From Allobosea sp. BH3 (GTDB lineage Bacteria > Pseudomonadota > Alphaproteobacteria > Rhizobiales > Beijerinckiaceae): 64,000 bases of DNA. This document shows, in pieces, positions 25,258 through 34,158 of this stretch. The stretch lies in NCBI RefSeq assembly GCF_025499465.1, contig NZ_JAIMCA010000001.1, positions 434,001 through 498,000 of the forward strand. The letters are read 5' to 3'. Position 1 is the stretch's first letter. Each line of letters begins with the position of its first letter. Under the pieces are notes generated by a model, which worked only from the letters and a program-made list of their open reading frames with translations, was not told where the DNA came from and did no database searches. The position numbers and the translations under genes were made by a program.

Positions 25258-26157
25258 TCAGTGCCCGGCCCCGAACAGCCCGGTGCCGCGCGACAGCCGC
25301 GCGGCGAGAACGAGCACGACGAGCGTGATCGCCAGCAGCACGACGCCGAGCGCGCTGGCAGCACCCCAGTTGAAGAAGAGTTCGATGTCGTTGGCGATCC
25401 GGTTCGAGACCATCGTCACCTTGCCGCCGCCCAGCATGGCCGGCGTCACGTAGAAGCCGAGGCAGAGCACGAAGACGAGCGCGGAGCCCGCCGCCAGCCC
25501 CGGCAGGGAGAGCGGGAAGAACACGGTCCAGAAGCCATGAACCGGCGTCGAGCCGAGGCTCGCCGCCGCGCGCAGGAGATTGCCGTCGATCCCGCGCATC
25601 GTGCCGTAGAGCGGCAGCACCATGAAAGGCAGCATGATGTGGACCATGCCGATCAGCGTGCCGCCCACATTGTGCACGAGCTGCAGCGGCTCGCTCCACA
25701 GGCCGAGCTTGATGCCCCAGCTGTTGATCAGCCCGCTGCGCTGGAGCAGCACGAGCCAAGCGTAGGTCCGCACGAGCAGCGACGTCCAGAACGGCAGGAG
25801 CACCGCGATCATGCAAAGATTGGCGGCCCGCCGCGGCAGCTGCGAGAGGAAATAGGCCAGCGGATAACCCAGCAGGATGCAGATGAGCGTGGTGACGAAG
25901 CTGATCTCGAAGGTTGTCCGGAAGGTCCGGCCATAGGACGGTTCGGCCAGCATGCGCCTGTAATGTTCCAGGCTGGGGGCGCCGGCGTCGTCCAGGAAGG
26001 ACAGGCCGAAGAGCCAGCCGACCGGGACGATCATCGTCACAGCGACCAGCAGCAGCGCCGGCGCCGCGAGGCCGGCAAGGCCAGCGCGCTCCAGCCATTG
26101 GTCGCGCCGCAACGCGGCTGCATGAAGGTCGTCGGCGAGGTCGGCGGCTGCCGTCAT
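25258..26157 (-). CDS. spermidine/putrescine-type ABC permease (PotB-like)
   Basis: The start at 26157 makes a 4-base overlap with the ATPase stop and gives 299 residues. After a hydrophilic N-terminus of about 25 residues there are six membrane segments. PFWTSLLVRTYAWLVLLQ is the PotB/PotH motif near residue 120, and the EAA loop reads RAAASLGSTPVHGFWTVFFPLSLPGL. CLGFYVTPAMLGG in a later helix is also characteristic. It pairs with the PotC-like subunit in the inner membrane. Confidence 0.92.
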   Translation of the reverse strand: MTAAADLADDLHAAALRRDQWLERAGLAGLAAPALLLVAVTMIVPVGWLFGLSFLDDAGAPSLEHYRRMLAEPSYGRTFRTTFEISFVTTLICILLGYPLAYFLSQLPRRAANLCMIAVLLPFWTSLLVRTYAWLVLLQRSGLINSWGIKLGLWSEPLQLVHNVGGTLIGMVHIMLPFMVLPLYGTMRGIDGNLLRAAASLGSTPVHGFWTVFFPLSLPGLAAGSALVFVLCLGFYVTPAMLGGGKVTMVSNRIANDIELFFNWGAASALGVVLLAITLVVLVLAARLSRGTGLFGAGH

Positions 26158-27293
26158 GGCGCGCCCTCCGCATCGCCAGCGAGCAGGACCGTGTCCGCGA
26201 TCGCGATTCCGATCCGCACAGGCGCGCCGATGGCGGGCATCGCGACCTCGCCGCTGCGCGTCGTCTGCCGCAGCGTGATGGGGCTGCCGTCGCCCAGTAC
26301 CGCCTGCAGCAGCAGCGTGTCGCCCTGATAGATCGCGCCGGTGACGCGAGCCTCGAAGACGTTCATCTCCTCGCCCTCGCCCGGCCCCAGCAGCCGCAGC
26401 CGCTCGGGTCGCAACGCCAGCGTGCAGGGCCCTGCGCTGGCCGGCATATGGCGCGCCCGGACGATGGAGCCCGCGGCCCGGCACTCCCCGTCCAGAATCT
26501 CGGCATCGAGGAAGGAGGATTCGCCGATGAACTCGGCGACGAACCGGCTGCCGGGCTCGTCATAGATTGCGCGGGGCGTGTCGATGCGCGCGATCCGGCC
26601 CTTGTCCAGGATGGCGATGCGATCCGACATCGTCAGAGCCTCGCGCTGGTCGTGCGTAACGTAGACGGTCGTGGTGCCGAGGCGCTCGTGGAGCTGACGC
26701 AGCTCGATCTGCATGCGCTCCCGCAACTGCTTGTCGAGCGCCGAGAGCGGCTCGTCCATCAGGATGATCCGGGGCTCGAAGACGATGGCACGCGCCAGCG
26801 CGACGCGCTGGCGCTGGCCGCCGGACAGCTGGTCGATCCCGCGTCCACCGAAGCCGCCGAGCTGGAACATCTCCAGCGCAGCCTCGACGCGGCGGGCGAT
26901 CTCGTTGGCCGGAACGCGCCGCAACCGCAGCGGGAAGCCGACATTGCGAGCCACATCCATATGCGGGAACAGCGCATAGTTCTGGAAGACCATGCCGATC
27001 TCGCGCCTGTGTGGCGCGAGCCGGACGACCTCCCGCTCGCCGAAGCGGATGCTGCCGCTGTCCGGCCGCAGGAAGCCGGCGATCGCCATCAGCAGCGTCG
27101 TCTTGCCCGAGCCGGACGGGCCGAGCAGGGTCAGGAATTCGCCGGGTCTGACGTCGAGATCGATCTCGTTCAGCACCGGAACGGCGCCGTAGGCCTTGCT
27201 CAGCCGCCTGATCGTGATCGGCAGCGCCGTCTCTGACGCCGCTGCCGCGACGGCCGCATCCCGCGGCCGTGACTGGTCGTCGGCTCCCCTCAT
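26154..27293 (-). CDS. spermidine/putrescine-type ABC ATPase (PotA-like)
   Basis: A 379-residue ATPase. Walker A GPSGSGKTT is near residue 60, the Q-loop segment is GMVFQNYALFPHMDV, the signature LSGGQRQR and Walker B IILMDEPLSALD. A C-terminal TOBE domain (LALRPERLRLL to the end) contacts substrate or regulates transport in this family. Its start overlaps the binding-protein stop by four bases. The importer genes are coupled throughout (4-base, 4-base and 1-base junctions). Confidence 0.94.
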   Translation of the reverse strand: MRGADDQSRPRDAAVAAAASETALPITIRRLSKAYGAVPVLNEIDLDVRPGEFLTLLGPSGSGKTTLLMAIAGFLRPDSGSIRFGEREVVRLAPHRREIGMVFQNYALFPHMDVARNVGFPLRLRRVPANEIARRVEAALEMFQLGGFGGRGIDQLSGGQRQRVALARAIVFEPRIILMDEPLSALDKQLRERMQIELRQLHERLGTTTVYVTHDQREALTMSDRIAILDKGRIARIDTPRAIYDEPGSRFVAEFIGESSFLDAEILDGECRAAGSIVRARHMPASAGPCTLALRPERLRLLGPGEGEEMNVFEARVTGAIYQGDTLLLQAVLGDGSPITLRQTTRSGEVAMPAIGAPVRIGIAIADTVLLAGDAEGAP

Positions 27294-28342
27294 TCAGTGA
27301 GCATGTTCTGGTAGGCGGCCGACGCCGGCGCTTCGAACTTGATGTACCAGTCCAGATCGATCGGAAGCTGCTTGCTCGCATTGTCGGGATGGGACGGAAG
27401 CGTCTTGGCGTAGGCCGCATCGATCGCGCCGCCGTCATAGGCCTTCTTGTTGGTCGGGCCGTAGGTGATGTATTTCGTGAATTCGGCCTGATATTGCGGC
27501 TTGCTGATCTCTGCGATGAACTTCATCGCCAGATCCTTGTTGGGCGCGCCCTTGGCCACGGCGAAGCAATCGTAGTCGAGCAGCCCCTGATTGAAAGTGT
27601 AGGCGACCTTGGCGCCGTCCTTGGCCGCGACGTCGAAGCGGCCGTTCCAGCCGGTGACCATGTCGACCTCGCCGTCCTTCATCAGCTGGGCATGCTGCGC
27701 TCCGGAGCTCCACCAGACGGCGATATGCGGCTTCAGCTCGCGGATCTTCTTGATCGCGCGGTCGATCCCGCCGGGCTGCGACAGCACCTCGTAGACCTTT
27801 TCGGGCGGCACGCCGTCGGCCATCAGCGCCGGCTCCAGCGCGCCGGCCACGCCCTTGCGATAGGAGCGCTTGCCCGGGAACTTCTTCACGTCCCAGAAAT
27901 CGGCCCAGCTCTGCGGCCCGTTCTGGCCATAGGTCTTGGTGTTCCAGGCCATGACTGTCGAGAAGACGTCGCCGCCGACGCAGTAATCCTGCGCCGTTCC
28001 GGGCAGGAAGCTCGACGTGTCGATGACCTTGTAGTCGAGCTTCTCGAGGATGCCTTCCGCACCGGCGCGCGCCGCGCTGCCGGAGCCGCTGGCGACCACG
28101 TCCCAGGTCACGGCGCCGGCCTTCACCTTGAGGCGCAGATCCGCGATGCTGCTGTAGGTCTCCTCCTTGATCTTGATGCCCAGCGCCTTGGCGGCGGGCT
28201 GGAAGAGCGCCTTGCTCTGCCCGTCCTGATAGGAGCCGCCGAAGGAGACGACAGTCAGCTCCTGCGCAAGGGCGGGGGCTGCACTCGACAGGCCCATGAC
28301 CAGGGCAAGCGTAATTGATGGCAAGGTTGGCTGGCGCGGCAT
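27290..28342 (-). CDS. polyamine-type periplasmic substrate-binding protein
   Basis: A 350-residue protein with a Sec signal (hydrophobic SITLALVMGLSSAAPALAQ, cleavage after about residue 27). The mature part has the PotD/PotF fold: LTVVSFGGSYQDGQSKALFQP, WDVVASGSG, then VMAWNTKTYG and WADFWDVKKFPGKRSY. It captures a cationic amine or related compound; the exact ligand is not evident because the acidic pocket residues cannot be aligned by eye. It is first in its operon. A 28-base box shared with the mocR promoter lies 100 bases upstream (28442-28469). Confidence 0.92.
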   Translation of the reverse strand: MPRQPTLPSITLALVMGLSSAAPALAQELTVVSFGGSYQDGQSKALFQPAAKALGIKIKEETYSSIADLRLKVKAGAVTWDVVASGSGSAARAGAEGILEKLDYKVIDTSSFLPGTAQDYCVGGDVFSTVMAWNTKTYGQNGPQSWADFWDVKKFPGKRSYRKGVAGALEPALMADGVPPEKVYEVLSQPGGIDRAIKKIRELKPHIAVWWSSGAQHAQLMKDGEVDMVTGWNGRFDVAAKDGAKVAYTFNQGLLDYDCFAVAKGAPNKDLAMKFIAEISKPQYQAEFTKYITYGPTNKKAYDGGAIDAAYAKTLPSHPDNASKQLPIDLDWYIKFEAPASAAYQNMLTE

Positions 28343-28441
28343 GTCAGTTCTCCCGATGCGGACGGTGCGTTCCCCTGGCGATATCAGTGCGCGACCTTGA
28401 GACCGGTCCGCGCGCTCCTCGCCTCATGCAGAGTTTGATGG

Positions 28442-28469
28442 AATTGGTCTGGCCATAAGGTCCACTCTG
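28442..28469. promoter_or_regulatory. predicted MocR box A (importer operon)
   Basis: The 28 bases start AATTGGTCTG, continue with GCC and a spacer, then AAGGTCCA and end in TCTG. They match the box at 32539-32566 in 24 of 28 positions and lie in the same orientation relative to the leftward operon. GGTC is repeated 13 bases apart, which suits the direct-repeat sites used by MocR regulators. Confidence 0.6.
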
Positions 28470-28500
28470 AGATTTCCGGGCGACCAATCCGGCGGAACCG

Positions 28501-28550
28501 GATCATCGGCCTTGTCCGAAAACCGCGCTCCACTTTTCGGGCCGATGATC
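28501..28550. repeat. nested extragenic palindrome downstream of the FAD oxidoreductase
   Basis: The outer arms GATCATCGGCC and GGCCGATGATC (11 bp, perfect) enclose inner arms CCGAAAA and TTTTCGG. This layout (GATCATC, CCGAAAAC, TTTTCGG, GATGATC-TAG) resembles a palindromic repeat common between genes in Hyphomicrobiales. It touches the stop codon of the leftward FAD oxidoreductase gene and could end or stabilise that transcript before the importer promoter. Confidence 0.6.
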
Positions 28551-29860
28551 TAGCGCGCCAGTCGGTCGCGCCAGCGGTAGTAGAAGATCGAGGGCGCGAG
28601 GAACCATGGATTGCCATTGTAGAGCGGGCGCGTCTGGAACGGCACGCTGTCGAAGGCGGTCTTCCCCTCGGCGAGGCCCAGCGCCTGCTGGCCGAGGCGC
28701 ATGCCCAGATAGCTCGCCATGCCGACGCCGGAGCCGCAATAGCCCATGGCGTAATGCATGCCGTCATGGCTTCCGATATGCGCGAGCTCGTCGAAGGTGT
28801 AGGCGACGAGGCCGCACCAGGAATGGCTGATTCTGGCTTTCGCCAGCTCGGGGAAGATGCCGCTCATGGCGGCGTGGAGCAGCGGTCCGCTGCGGCGGGG
28901 ATCGGTTTCGCTCAGGGAAACCCGGCCGCCGAACAGGATGCGCCGGCGATCCGGCGAGGCGCGGTAATAATAGACCACCTTGCGCGTGTCGCTGACGATG
29001 CGGTTGCGCGGAATCAGCCGGTCGACCAGCGCCGGTTCGAGTTCCTCCGTCGCGATGACATAGCTGCCGATCGGGATGACGCGGCGGCGCAGCCAACTGG
29101 TCGCCGGGCCGGTATAGCCATTGGTGGCGATGACGACATCCCGCGCACGAATCGTTCCGCGCGGTGTCTCGACCAGGAATTCTCCGCCAGTGCGGGTGAT
29201 CTGCTGCGCCGGGCAGAACGGAACGATCTCGGCGCCGGCGGCCACCGCGCGCGCCATCAGGCCCTGATGGTAACGTGCCGGATCGACCGAGGCATGGCTC
29301 TCATAGACCACCCCGCCATGATAGAGATCGGAGCCGATCTCCGCGCGCTGCTCGCTGCGCGGCACGACATGGCAGGCGACTTCGAGCCCCTTCGGTTGAT
29401 CGGCGACGCTGCGGGCGAGTTCCTCGTATCTGCCGGGCGAATGCGCGGCGTGGAAGCGGCCGACGACGGCGAAATCGCAGTCGATACCTTCATCGCGCAC
29501 GAAATCGCCGAAGAAGCGCAGCGAATTCCGCCCCTCCTGCAGGATCGCGAAGGCTCGCTCTCGGCCGTGGCGGCGCGCGAGATCCGCGAAGCCGGGCTTC
29601 ACGCTGGTCGATATCTGGCCGCCATTGCGGGTGCTGCAGCCGAAGCCAGCTGCCTCGGCATCGAGGATGACGGTATGGCGGCCGGCGCGCGCCGTCTGGA
29701 GCGCAGCATGCAAGCCGGTATAGCCGGAGCCGACCACCACGACGTCAGCCTGCTTCGGCGGCTCGGACAGCGGCAAGTTGGGCCGGGGCACCGCGTCCCA
29801 CCAATAGGGAGCGGCCTTGAAGTCATTGGCGAACAGCTCGCTCGGCATATCTGGCGTCAT
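28550..29860 (-). CDS. FAD-dependent oxidoreductase, gamma-glutamylputrescine-oxidase (PuuB) like
   Basis: A 436-residue DAO-family flavoprotein. VVVVGSGYTGLHAALQTARAG near residue 40 is the dinucleotide-binding motif, GFGCSTRNGGQIS follows it as in PuuB/OrdL proteins, and GYCGSGVGMASYLG near residue 395 is the second FAD contact. PYWWDAVPRP near the N-terminus is also typical of that subgroup. It probably oxidises an amine to an aldehyde, releasing hydrogen peroxide. The aldehyde dehydrogenase encoded nine bases upstream would take the product, and the polyamine-type importer downstream would supply substrate. Confidence 0.88.
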   Translation of the reverse strand: MTPDMPSELFANDFKAAPYWWDAVPRPNLPLSEPPKQADVVVVGSGYTGLHAALQTARAGRHTVILDAEAAGFGCSTRNGGQISTSVKPGFADLARRHGRERAFAILQEGRNSLRFFGDFVRDEGIDCDFAVVGRFHAAHSPGRYEELARSVADQPKGLEVACHVVPRSEQRAEIGSDLYHGGVVYESHASVDPARYHQGLMARAVAAGAEIVPFCPAQQITRTGGEFLVETPRGTIRARDVVIATNGYTGPATSWLRRRVIPIGSYVIATEELEPALVDRLIPRNRIVSDTRKVVYYYRASPDRRRILFGGRVSLSETDPRRSGPLLHAAMSGIFPELAKARISHSWCGLVAYTFDELAHIGSHDGMHYAMGYCGSGVGMASYLGMRLGQQALGLAEGKTAFDSVPFQTRPLYNGNPWFLAPSIFYYRWRDRLAR

Positions 29861-29869
29861 CCCCCCGGA

Positions 29870-31363
29870 TCAGATCCTGGCTACCACACTTTTGAGCTTG
29901 CTGTAGCTGCGCAAGCCCGCCATGCCCTTGGCGCGGCCGAAGCCGGATTTTCGGTTGCCGCCGAAGGGCATCGCGACGCCGCCGGCGAAGAACTCGTTGA
30001 TGTAGACTTGGCCGGCATCGACCGCGCGTGCGAAGCGCCAGGCCCGGGCGTGGTCGCGCGTATAGATGCCAGCCACGAGCGCATAGGAGGTGGCGTTTGC
30101 CGCCGTGACCGCGGCCTCGAAATCGGGAACGACCTGGACCGTCAGCACCGGGCCGAAGATCTCCTCCTGCACCAGCGGATCATCCGCACCGCGCGCGAGC
30201 GCGATGGTCGGCCGGTAGAACCAGCCGCCGCCGCACGCCTCCGGCGGCACGATGCCGCCCCCGGTCAGGATGCGGTTGCCGGCGGCGCGCGCCCGCTCGA
30301 CATGGTCTGCCACCCGCGCCAGTTGGGCCGGTGAGTTGATGGGGCCGATGCCCGCGTCGCTCAGGCCATGGCCCGGCCGCAGGGCCTCAGCGCCCGCGAC
30401 GAGGCGGTCGAGCAGGGGCTGCGCAATCGCCTCCTCGACGATCAGCCGCGAGCCGGCCGAGCAGATCTGGCCGGCATTCTCGAAGATCGCTTCCATCACG
30501 CCCGCGAAGGCGGCGTCGAGATCGCAATCGGCCATCACCACCACCGGGGACTTGCCGCCGAGCTCGAGCGCGAGCCTCGTGACATGCTCAGCCGCCGCCC
30601 GCATCACCCTCTGCCCCGTGGCGACCGACCCGGTGAAGGTGATGTGGTCGATGCCGGGATGGGCGACCAGCGCGGCGCCCGCCTCGGCGCCCGTGCCAGC
30701 AACGACGTTGAGGACGCCTTCGGGCAGGCCGGCCTCGTGCAGCAGCTCCGCCAGCATCAGCGTGGTGAAGGGCGTCTGCTCGGCCGGCTTGACCACGAGC
30801 GTGCAGCCCACCGCGAGCGCAGGCGCGATGCCGCGCGCCGCCGTCGAGAGCGGATAGTTCCAGGGCACGATCTGGGCGGCGACGCCGACCGGCTCCTCGA
30901 TCGTCAGGCCGACATGGTCGGGGCCGAGCGGCATGCTGTCGCCATGCAGCTTGTCGGCGGCCCCGGCATAATAGGCGAAGGCCCGCACGACGCCGGAGAC
31001 ATCGCCCTCGGCCTCGGCAAGCCGTTTGCCCGAATCCAGAGTTTCGACCACGGCGAAACGGGCGGCGCGTTCGGCGATCAGCTGGCTCGCCCGCATCAGG
31101 ATCTCGCCGCGGGCTGCCGGGCTCAGGCCAGCCCACGGACCTGACAGGGCGGCACGAGCGGCCTCCACAGCGCGGTCGACATCCTCGGCATCGCCGGCCG
31201 CCACGCTGGCGAAGGCGACGCCCCGGCCCGGATCGAAGCTCTCCATCCGCCGTCCGGAGGCCGAAGCGACGAAGCGTCCGGCGATGAAATGCCCGTCCGG
31301 CAGGCCGGAAAGCGTGCCCGTCCTCAGCGCTTCCTCGACGAGCCGCGCGCGCTCGGCGCTCAC
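29870..31363 (-). CDS. aldehyde dehydrogenase (PuuC/betaine-aldehyde type)
   Basis: A 497-residue NAD(P)-dependent dehydrogenase with Cys301 in [11 protein letters not shown], Glu267 in LELGGKSP, the cofactor motif FTGSVATG near 243-250 and Asn169 in [13 protein letters not shown] and the closing [13 protein letters not shown] are conserved. It would oxidise the aldehyde made by the amine oxidase. Four bases overlap the upstream enolase-superfamily gene, and the amine-oxidase gene follows at nine bases, so MR-ALDH-FAD is one operon. Substrate preference among aminoaldehydes cannot be read directly. Confidence 0.93.
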   Translation of the reverse strand: MSAERARLVEEALRTGTLSGLPDGHFIAGRFVASASGRRMESFDPGRGVAFASVAAGDAEDVDRAVEAARAALSGPWAGLSPAARGEILMRASQLIAERAARFAVVETLDSGKRLAEAEGDVSGVVRAFAYYAGAADKLHGDSMPLGPDHVGLTIEEPVGVAAQIVPWNYPLSTAARGIAPALAVGCTLVVKPAEQTPFTTLMLAELLHEAGLPEGVLNVVAGTGAEAGAALVAHPGIDHITFTGSVATGQRVMRAAAEHVTRLALELGGKSPVVVMADCDLDAAFAGVMEAIFENAGQICSAGSRLIVEEAIAQPLLDRLVAGAEALRPGHGLSDAGIGPINSPAQLARVADHVERARAAGNRILTGGGIVPPEACGGGWFYRPTIALARGADDPLVQEEIFGPVLTVQVVPDFEAAVTAANATSYALVAGIYTRDHARAWRFARAVDAGQVYINEFFAGGVAMPFGGNRKSGFGRAKGMAGLRSYSKLKSVVARI

Positions 31364-32466
31364 GCGCTCACCTCGGTGACGTGGTATTCTGCCCGCTCAA
31401 GCCAGGAGGGCTCGATCTCCACGCCCCAGCCCGGTCCGTCGGGAATGGCGACCATGCCGTCGCGCGCTTGCGGCGGGTTGCGCAGCAATCCCTGCTCCCA
31501 GGGATAGTAGTCCGGCCCCTCGATCGAGAATTCGACATAGGGGCCGGCATTGGCGAGCGCACCCATGACATGCAGGGTGAACACCGTCACGAGAGACTGG
31601 TTGGCCGAATGCGGCGTCACCGGCAGGCCGGCTTCGGCCGCCCAGCGCGCCACCGTCAGCATGCGCCCGACGCCGCCGATATAGCAGATGTCGGGCTGCA
31701 CGACGTCCACCACGCGCCCGTCGATCATGGCGCGCCAGACCGCGAGGTCGCAGTCCTGCTCGCCGCCGGTCACGTCGAGAGCCAGCGCCTCGCGCACCTC
31801 GCGCGTCCAGGCATGCTCCCAATACGGACAGGGCTCCTCGAAATGGACGATCCCGTGGTCCTGCAGCTGTTGTCCGACGGCAATGGCCTTGGCCGGCGAG
31901 TAGCAGCTATTGGCATCGACCAGCAGGGTCGCCTCGTCCCCGAGCGCGGCCCTGATCCCGGGCACGATCGCCTCGGTGCGTCCGGGCCATTCGTCCTGGT
32001 CCCGCCCGCATTCGCGCCCGACACGGAACTTGAAGGCGCGATAGCCATGGGCGTCGCGCAGGCGCAGGAAGCGCTCGGCCTCGGCCTCAGGCGTGATCTC
32101 GCCACGCTTCATGCTGGAGGCATAGACCGGGAAGGGGCGCGGCACGCCGCCCAGCATCTCGCAGACGCTCTTGCGCTCGATCCGCCCGCGCAGGTCCCAC
32201 AGCGCGGTATCGAGCCCCGTCACGGCGCGGCAGAGATAGGAGCCGGGGAATTTGTGCTCACGCTCGCAGATCGTAGCCACGAGCTCGTCGATGGCGAAGG
32301 CATCGGCGCCGACCGCCCAACGCGCGACCTGCCGATGGAAGACGGTCGCCGTGATGTCCGCATTATAGGGCGAGAACTGCCCCCAACCCTGGCTCCCATC
32401 CTCACATGTCGCCCGAACGAACCCGACATCCTGGGTCGAGAAACTTTCGAGCCGGGTGATCTTCAT
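31360..32466 (-). CDS. mandelate racemase/muconate lactonizing enzyme (enolase superfamily)
   Basis: The start at 32466 gives 368 residues; an upstream extension covers the promoter box. The capping domain ([19 protein letters not shown] to [14 protein letters not shown]) precedes the barrel. Metal ligands are Asp in LLVDANSCY, Glu in HFEEPCPYW and Glu in [17 protein letters not shown] offers Lys and Arg of the K-x-R pair, and TPHSANQ supplies the opposite His, a pattern of acid-sugar dehydratases and racemases. The link to an amine pathway is unusual and suggests a sugar-acid-like substrate. It is first in its operon, 73 bases from the shared MocR box. Confidence 0.88.
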   Translation of the reverse strand: MKITRLESFSTQDVGFVRATCEDGSQGWGQFSPYNADITATVFHRQVARWAVGADAFAIDELVATICEREHKFPGSYLCRAVTGLDTALWDLRGRIERKSVCEMLGGVPRPFPVYASSMKRGEITPEAEAERFLRLRDAHGYRAFKFRVGRECGRDQDEWPGRTEAIVPGIRAALGDEATLLVDANSCYSPAKAIAVGQQLQDHGIVHFEEPCPYWEHAWTREVREALALDVTGGEQDCDLAVWRAMIDGRVVDVVQPDICYIGGVGRMLTVARWAAEAGLPVTPHSANQSLVTVFTLHVMGALANAGPYVEFSIEGPDYYPWEQGLLRNPPQARDGMVAIPDGPGWGVEIEPSWLERAEYHVTEVSA

Positions 32467-32538
32467 CGCTGTCGCCGCCAAATCCGTGATCGCCGCCGGC
32501 CGGGAACGCCCTTGGCTCAGGCTCGAAACAGGGACTTG

Positions 32539-32566
32539 AATTGGTCTGACCCCAAGGTCCATTCTG
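32539..32566. promoter_or_regulatory. predicted MocR box B (mocR / enolase-superfamily operon)
   Basis: The 28 bases run from AATTGGTCTG through ACC to AAGGTCCA and TCTG, 24 of 28 identical to box A at 28442. The box lies 43 bases before the mocR ATG and 72 bases before the divergent operon start. The core GGTCTGACC is also a perfect palindrome in this copy. It would let MocR control both itself and the catabolic operon. Confidence 0.62.
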
Positions 32567-32609
32567 GCCAAAGCGGCAGTCCAATCCCAAAGCGAGCTGA
32601 ACAGGCCCC

Positions 32610-34151
32610 ATGGTCAAACGCGAAGAGGGAGCGCTGCTCCAGTCGATCGTCCTCGACCGCGAGGGAGCGCATGGGCTCAGCGTGCAGATCTGCGCCGGGC
32701 TGAGGGAGCTTATTCTCGGCGGGGCGCTCAAGGTGGGCGAGCGGCTGCCGGCCACACGCACGCTGGCCCAGGAGTTCGGCGTCGCCCGCACGACCATCGT
32801 CGAGAGCTTCGAGCGGCTGGCGGCCGAGGGACTGATCGAGACCCGCGTGGGGTCGGGCACCTATGTCAGCGCCGCGCTTGCGAACGAGCGCCCGGCTCCG
32901 GCCGCCGCTGCCATCGCCGTGCCCACCGCGCGCGTCAAGCTGGCGCAGGCGATGGACGCTGCCGCGAAGCTGTTCGGCACGCGGCTGCCGCATCAGCCGC
33001 GTGTCTTCACCACGGCGATGCCCGCCTTCGATGCCTTTCCGATGGCGCAGTGGGCCCGGCTTTCCGGCAAGCACTGGCGCAAGGCGCGCCATCAGGTGCT
33101 CGGCTATCCCGATCCGCATGGCGAGCCGGTGCTGCGCCAGGCCATCGCCTCCCATCTGCGGCTCAACCGCGGCATCGCCTGCGAATGGCAGCAGGTCTTC
33201 GTCGTGGCGGGGGCTCAGCAGGCTTTCCAGCTCATCGCCGCGACGCTCCTCGATCCGGGCGACAAGGTCTGGTTCGAGGATCCCGGTGCGATCGGCGCGC
33301 GCAACAGTCTGATCCAGTCCGGGGCCGAGTTGGTGCCGGTCCCGGTCGACGAAGCCGGCCTCGTAGTCGAGGAAGGGCTGCGCCGCGCGCCCGAATTCAG
33401 GCTCGCCTTCGTGACGCCCGCACATCAGCAGCCGCTCGGCGCCAAGATGAGCCTGGAGCGCCGGCTGGCATTGCTGGAAGCGGCCGAGACCAGCGGAGCC
33501 TGGATCATCGAGGACGACTGGGACGGCGAATTCTCTTTCCAGGGCGCGCCCATGGCCACCTTGACGAGCATCGATCGCGGTGGCCGCGTCATCTATGTCG
33601 GGACCTTCTCGAAGACCCTTTTCCCTTCGCTGCGCCTCGGCTTCCTCGTTGCTCCACCGCATCTCGCGGAGCAGATCAGCATCTGCCTCGACGCGTTTTC
33701 GCCCGGCGTGCCGACGGCGCTGCAGGGCATCGTCGCCGACTTCATCGTCGAAGGGCATTTCGCCACCCATGTCCGCCGCATGCGCAAGCTCTACCAGGAG
33801 CGCTATCAGGCGCTCGAGGCGGCGGCGCAGGAGCATCTCGTCCCGGATCTGCAGATCGTGCCGACGCAGACCGGCATGCACACCATCGCCTTTCCGAGGG
33901 CGGGCCTGGACGCCGTCGCCATCACGCGGGCAGCGGCCCGGCGCGGGGTGACGGTCGCGCCGATCAGCCGCTTCAGCCTCGAGCCGGTGGCGCGGGACGG
34001 GCTCGTCCTCGGCTTCAGCGGCTTCACGCCTGCGGAAATCCGCGCCGGCGTGCTCGACCTCCGCCGCAGCATCGACGACCTCGCAGAAGGCGGCGACTGG
34101 ACTGGCGCTTCGGCGGGAATGGCCCTTAGCGGGCAGTCCGTTTCTTCTTAG
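32610..34151 (+). CDS. MocR family regulator (GntR helix-turn-helix fused to aminotransferase fold)
   Basis: A 513-residue two-domain protein. The GntR winged helix spans about residues 20-88 ([25 protein letters not shown] and [18 protein letters not shown], ending GSGTYVS). After a linker a type-I aminotransferase fold follows from about 115. [23 protein letters not shown] at 299-308 and [13 protein letters not shown] with the PLP Lys335 are intact. Such regulators sense PLP or a PLP-bound amine such as GABA, putrescine or taurine. The gene stands next to a box also found before the amine importer, and precedes a GMC oxidoreductase by seven bases. Confidence 0.94.
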   Translation: MVKREEGALLQSIVLDREGAHGLSVQICAGLRELILGGALKVGERLPATRTLAQEFGVARTTIVESFERLAAEGLIETRVGSGTYVSAALANERPAPAAAAIAVPTARVKLAQAMDAAAKLFGTRLPHQPRVFTTAMPAFDAFPMAQWARLSGKHWRKARHQVLGYPDPHGEPVLRQAIASHLRLNRGIACEWQQVFVVAGAQQAFQLIAATLLDPGDKVWFEDPGAIGARNSLIQSGAELVPVPVDEAGLVVEEGLRRAPEFRLAFVTPAHQQPLGAKMSLERRLALLEAAETSGAWIIEDDWDGEFSFQGAPMATLTSIDRGGRVIYVGTFSKTLFPSLRLGFLVAPPHLAEQISICLDAFSPGVPTALQGIVADFIVEGHFATHVRRMRKLYQERYQALEAAAQEHLVPDLQIVPTQTGMHTIAFPRAGLDAVAITRAAARRGVTVAPISRFSLEPVARDGLVLGFSGFTPAEIRAGVLDLRRSIDDLAEGGDWTGASAGMALSGQSVSS

Positions 34152-34158
34152 GCGTAGG

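Noticed and set aside
28754..30334. A 526-codon plus-strand frame opposite the FAD oxidoreductase and aldehyde dehydrogenase.
   Set aside because: Antisense shadow of two unmistakable enzymes.
32461..32608. Possibility that the box at 32539 is part of a coding region, because the enolase-superfamily frame runs through it.
   Set aside because: The family N-terminus MKITRLESF begins at 32466; the upstream frame has no ribosome site and would overlap the conserved box.
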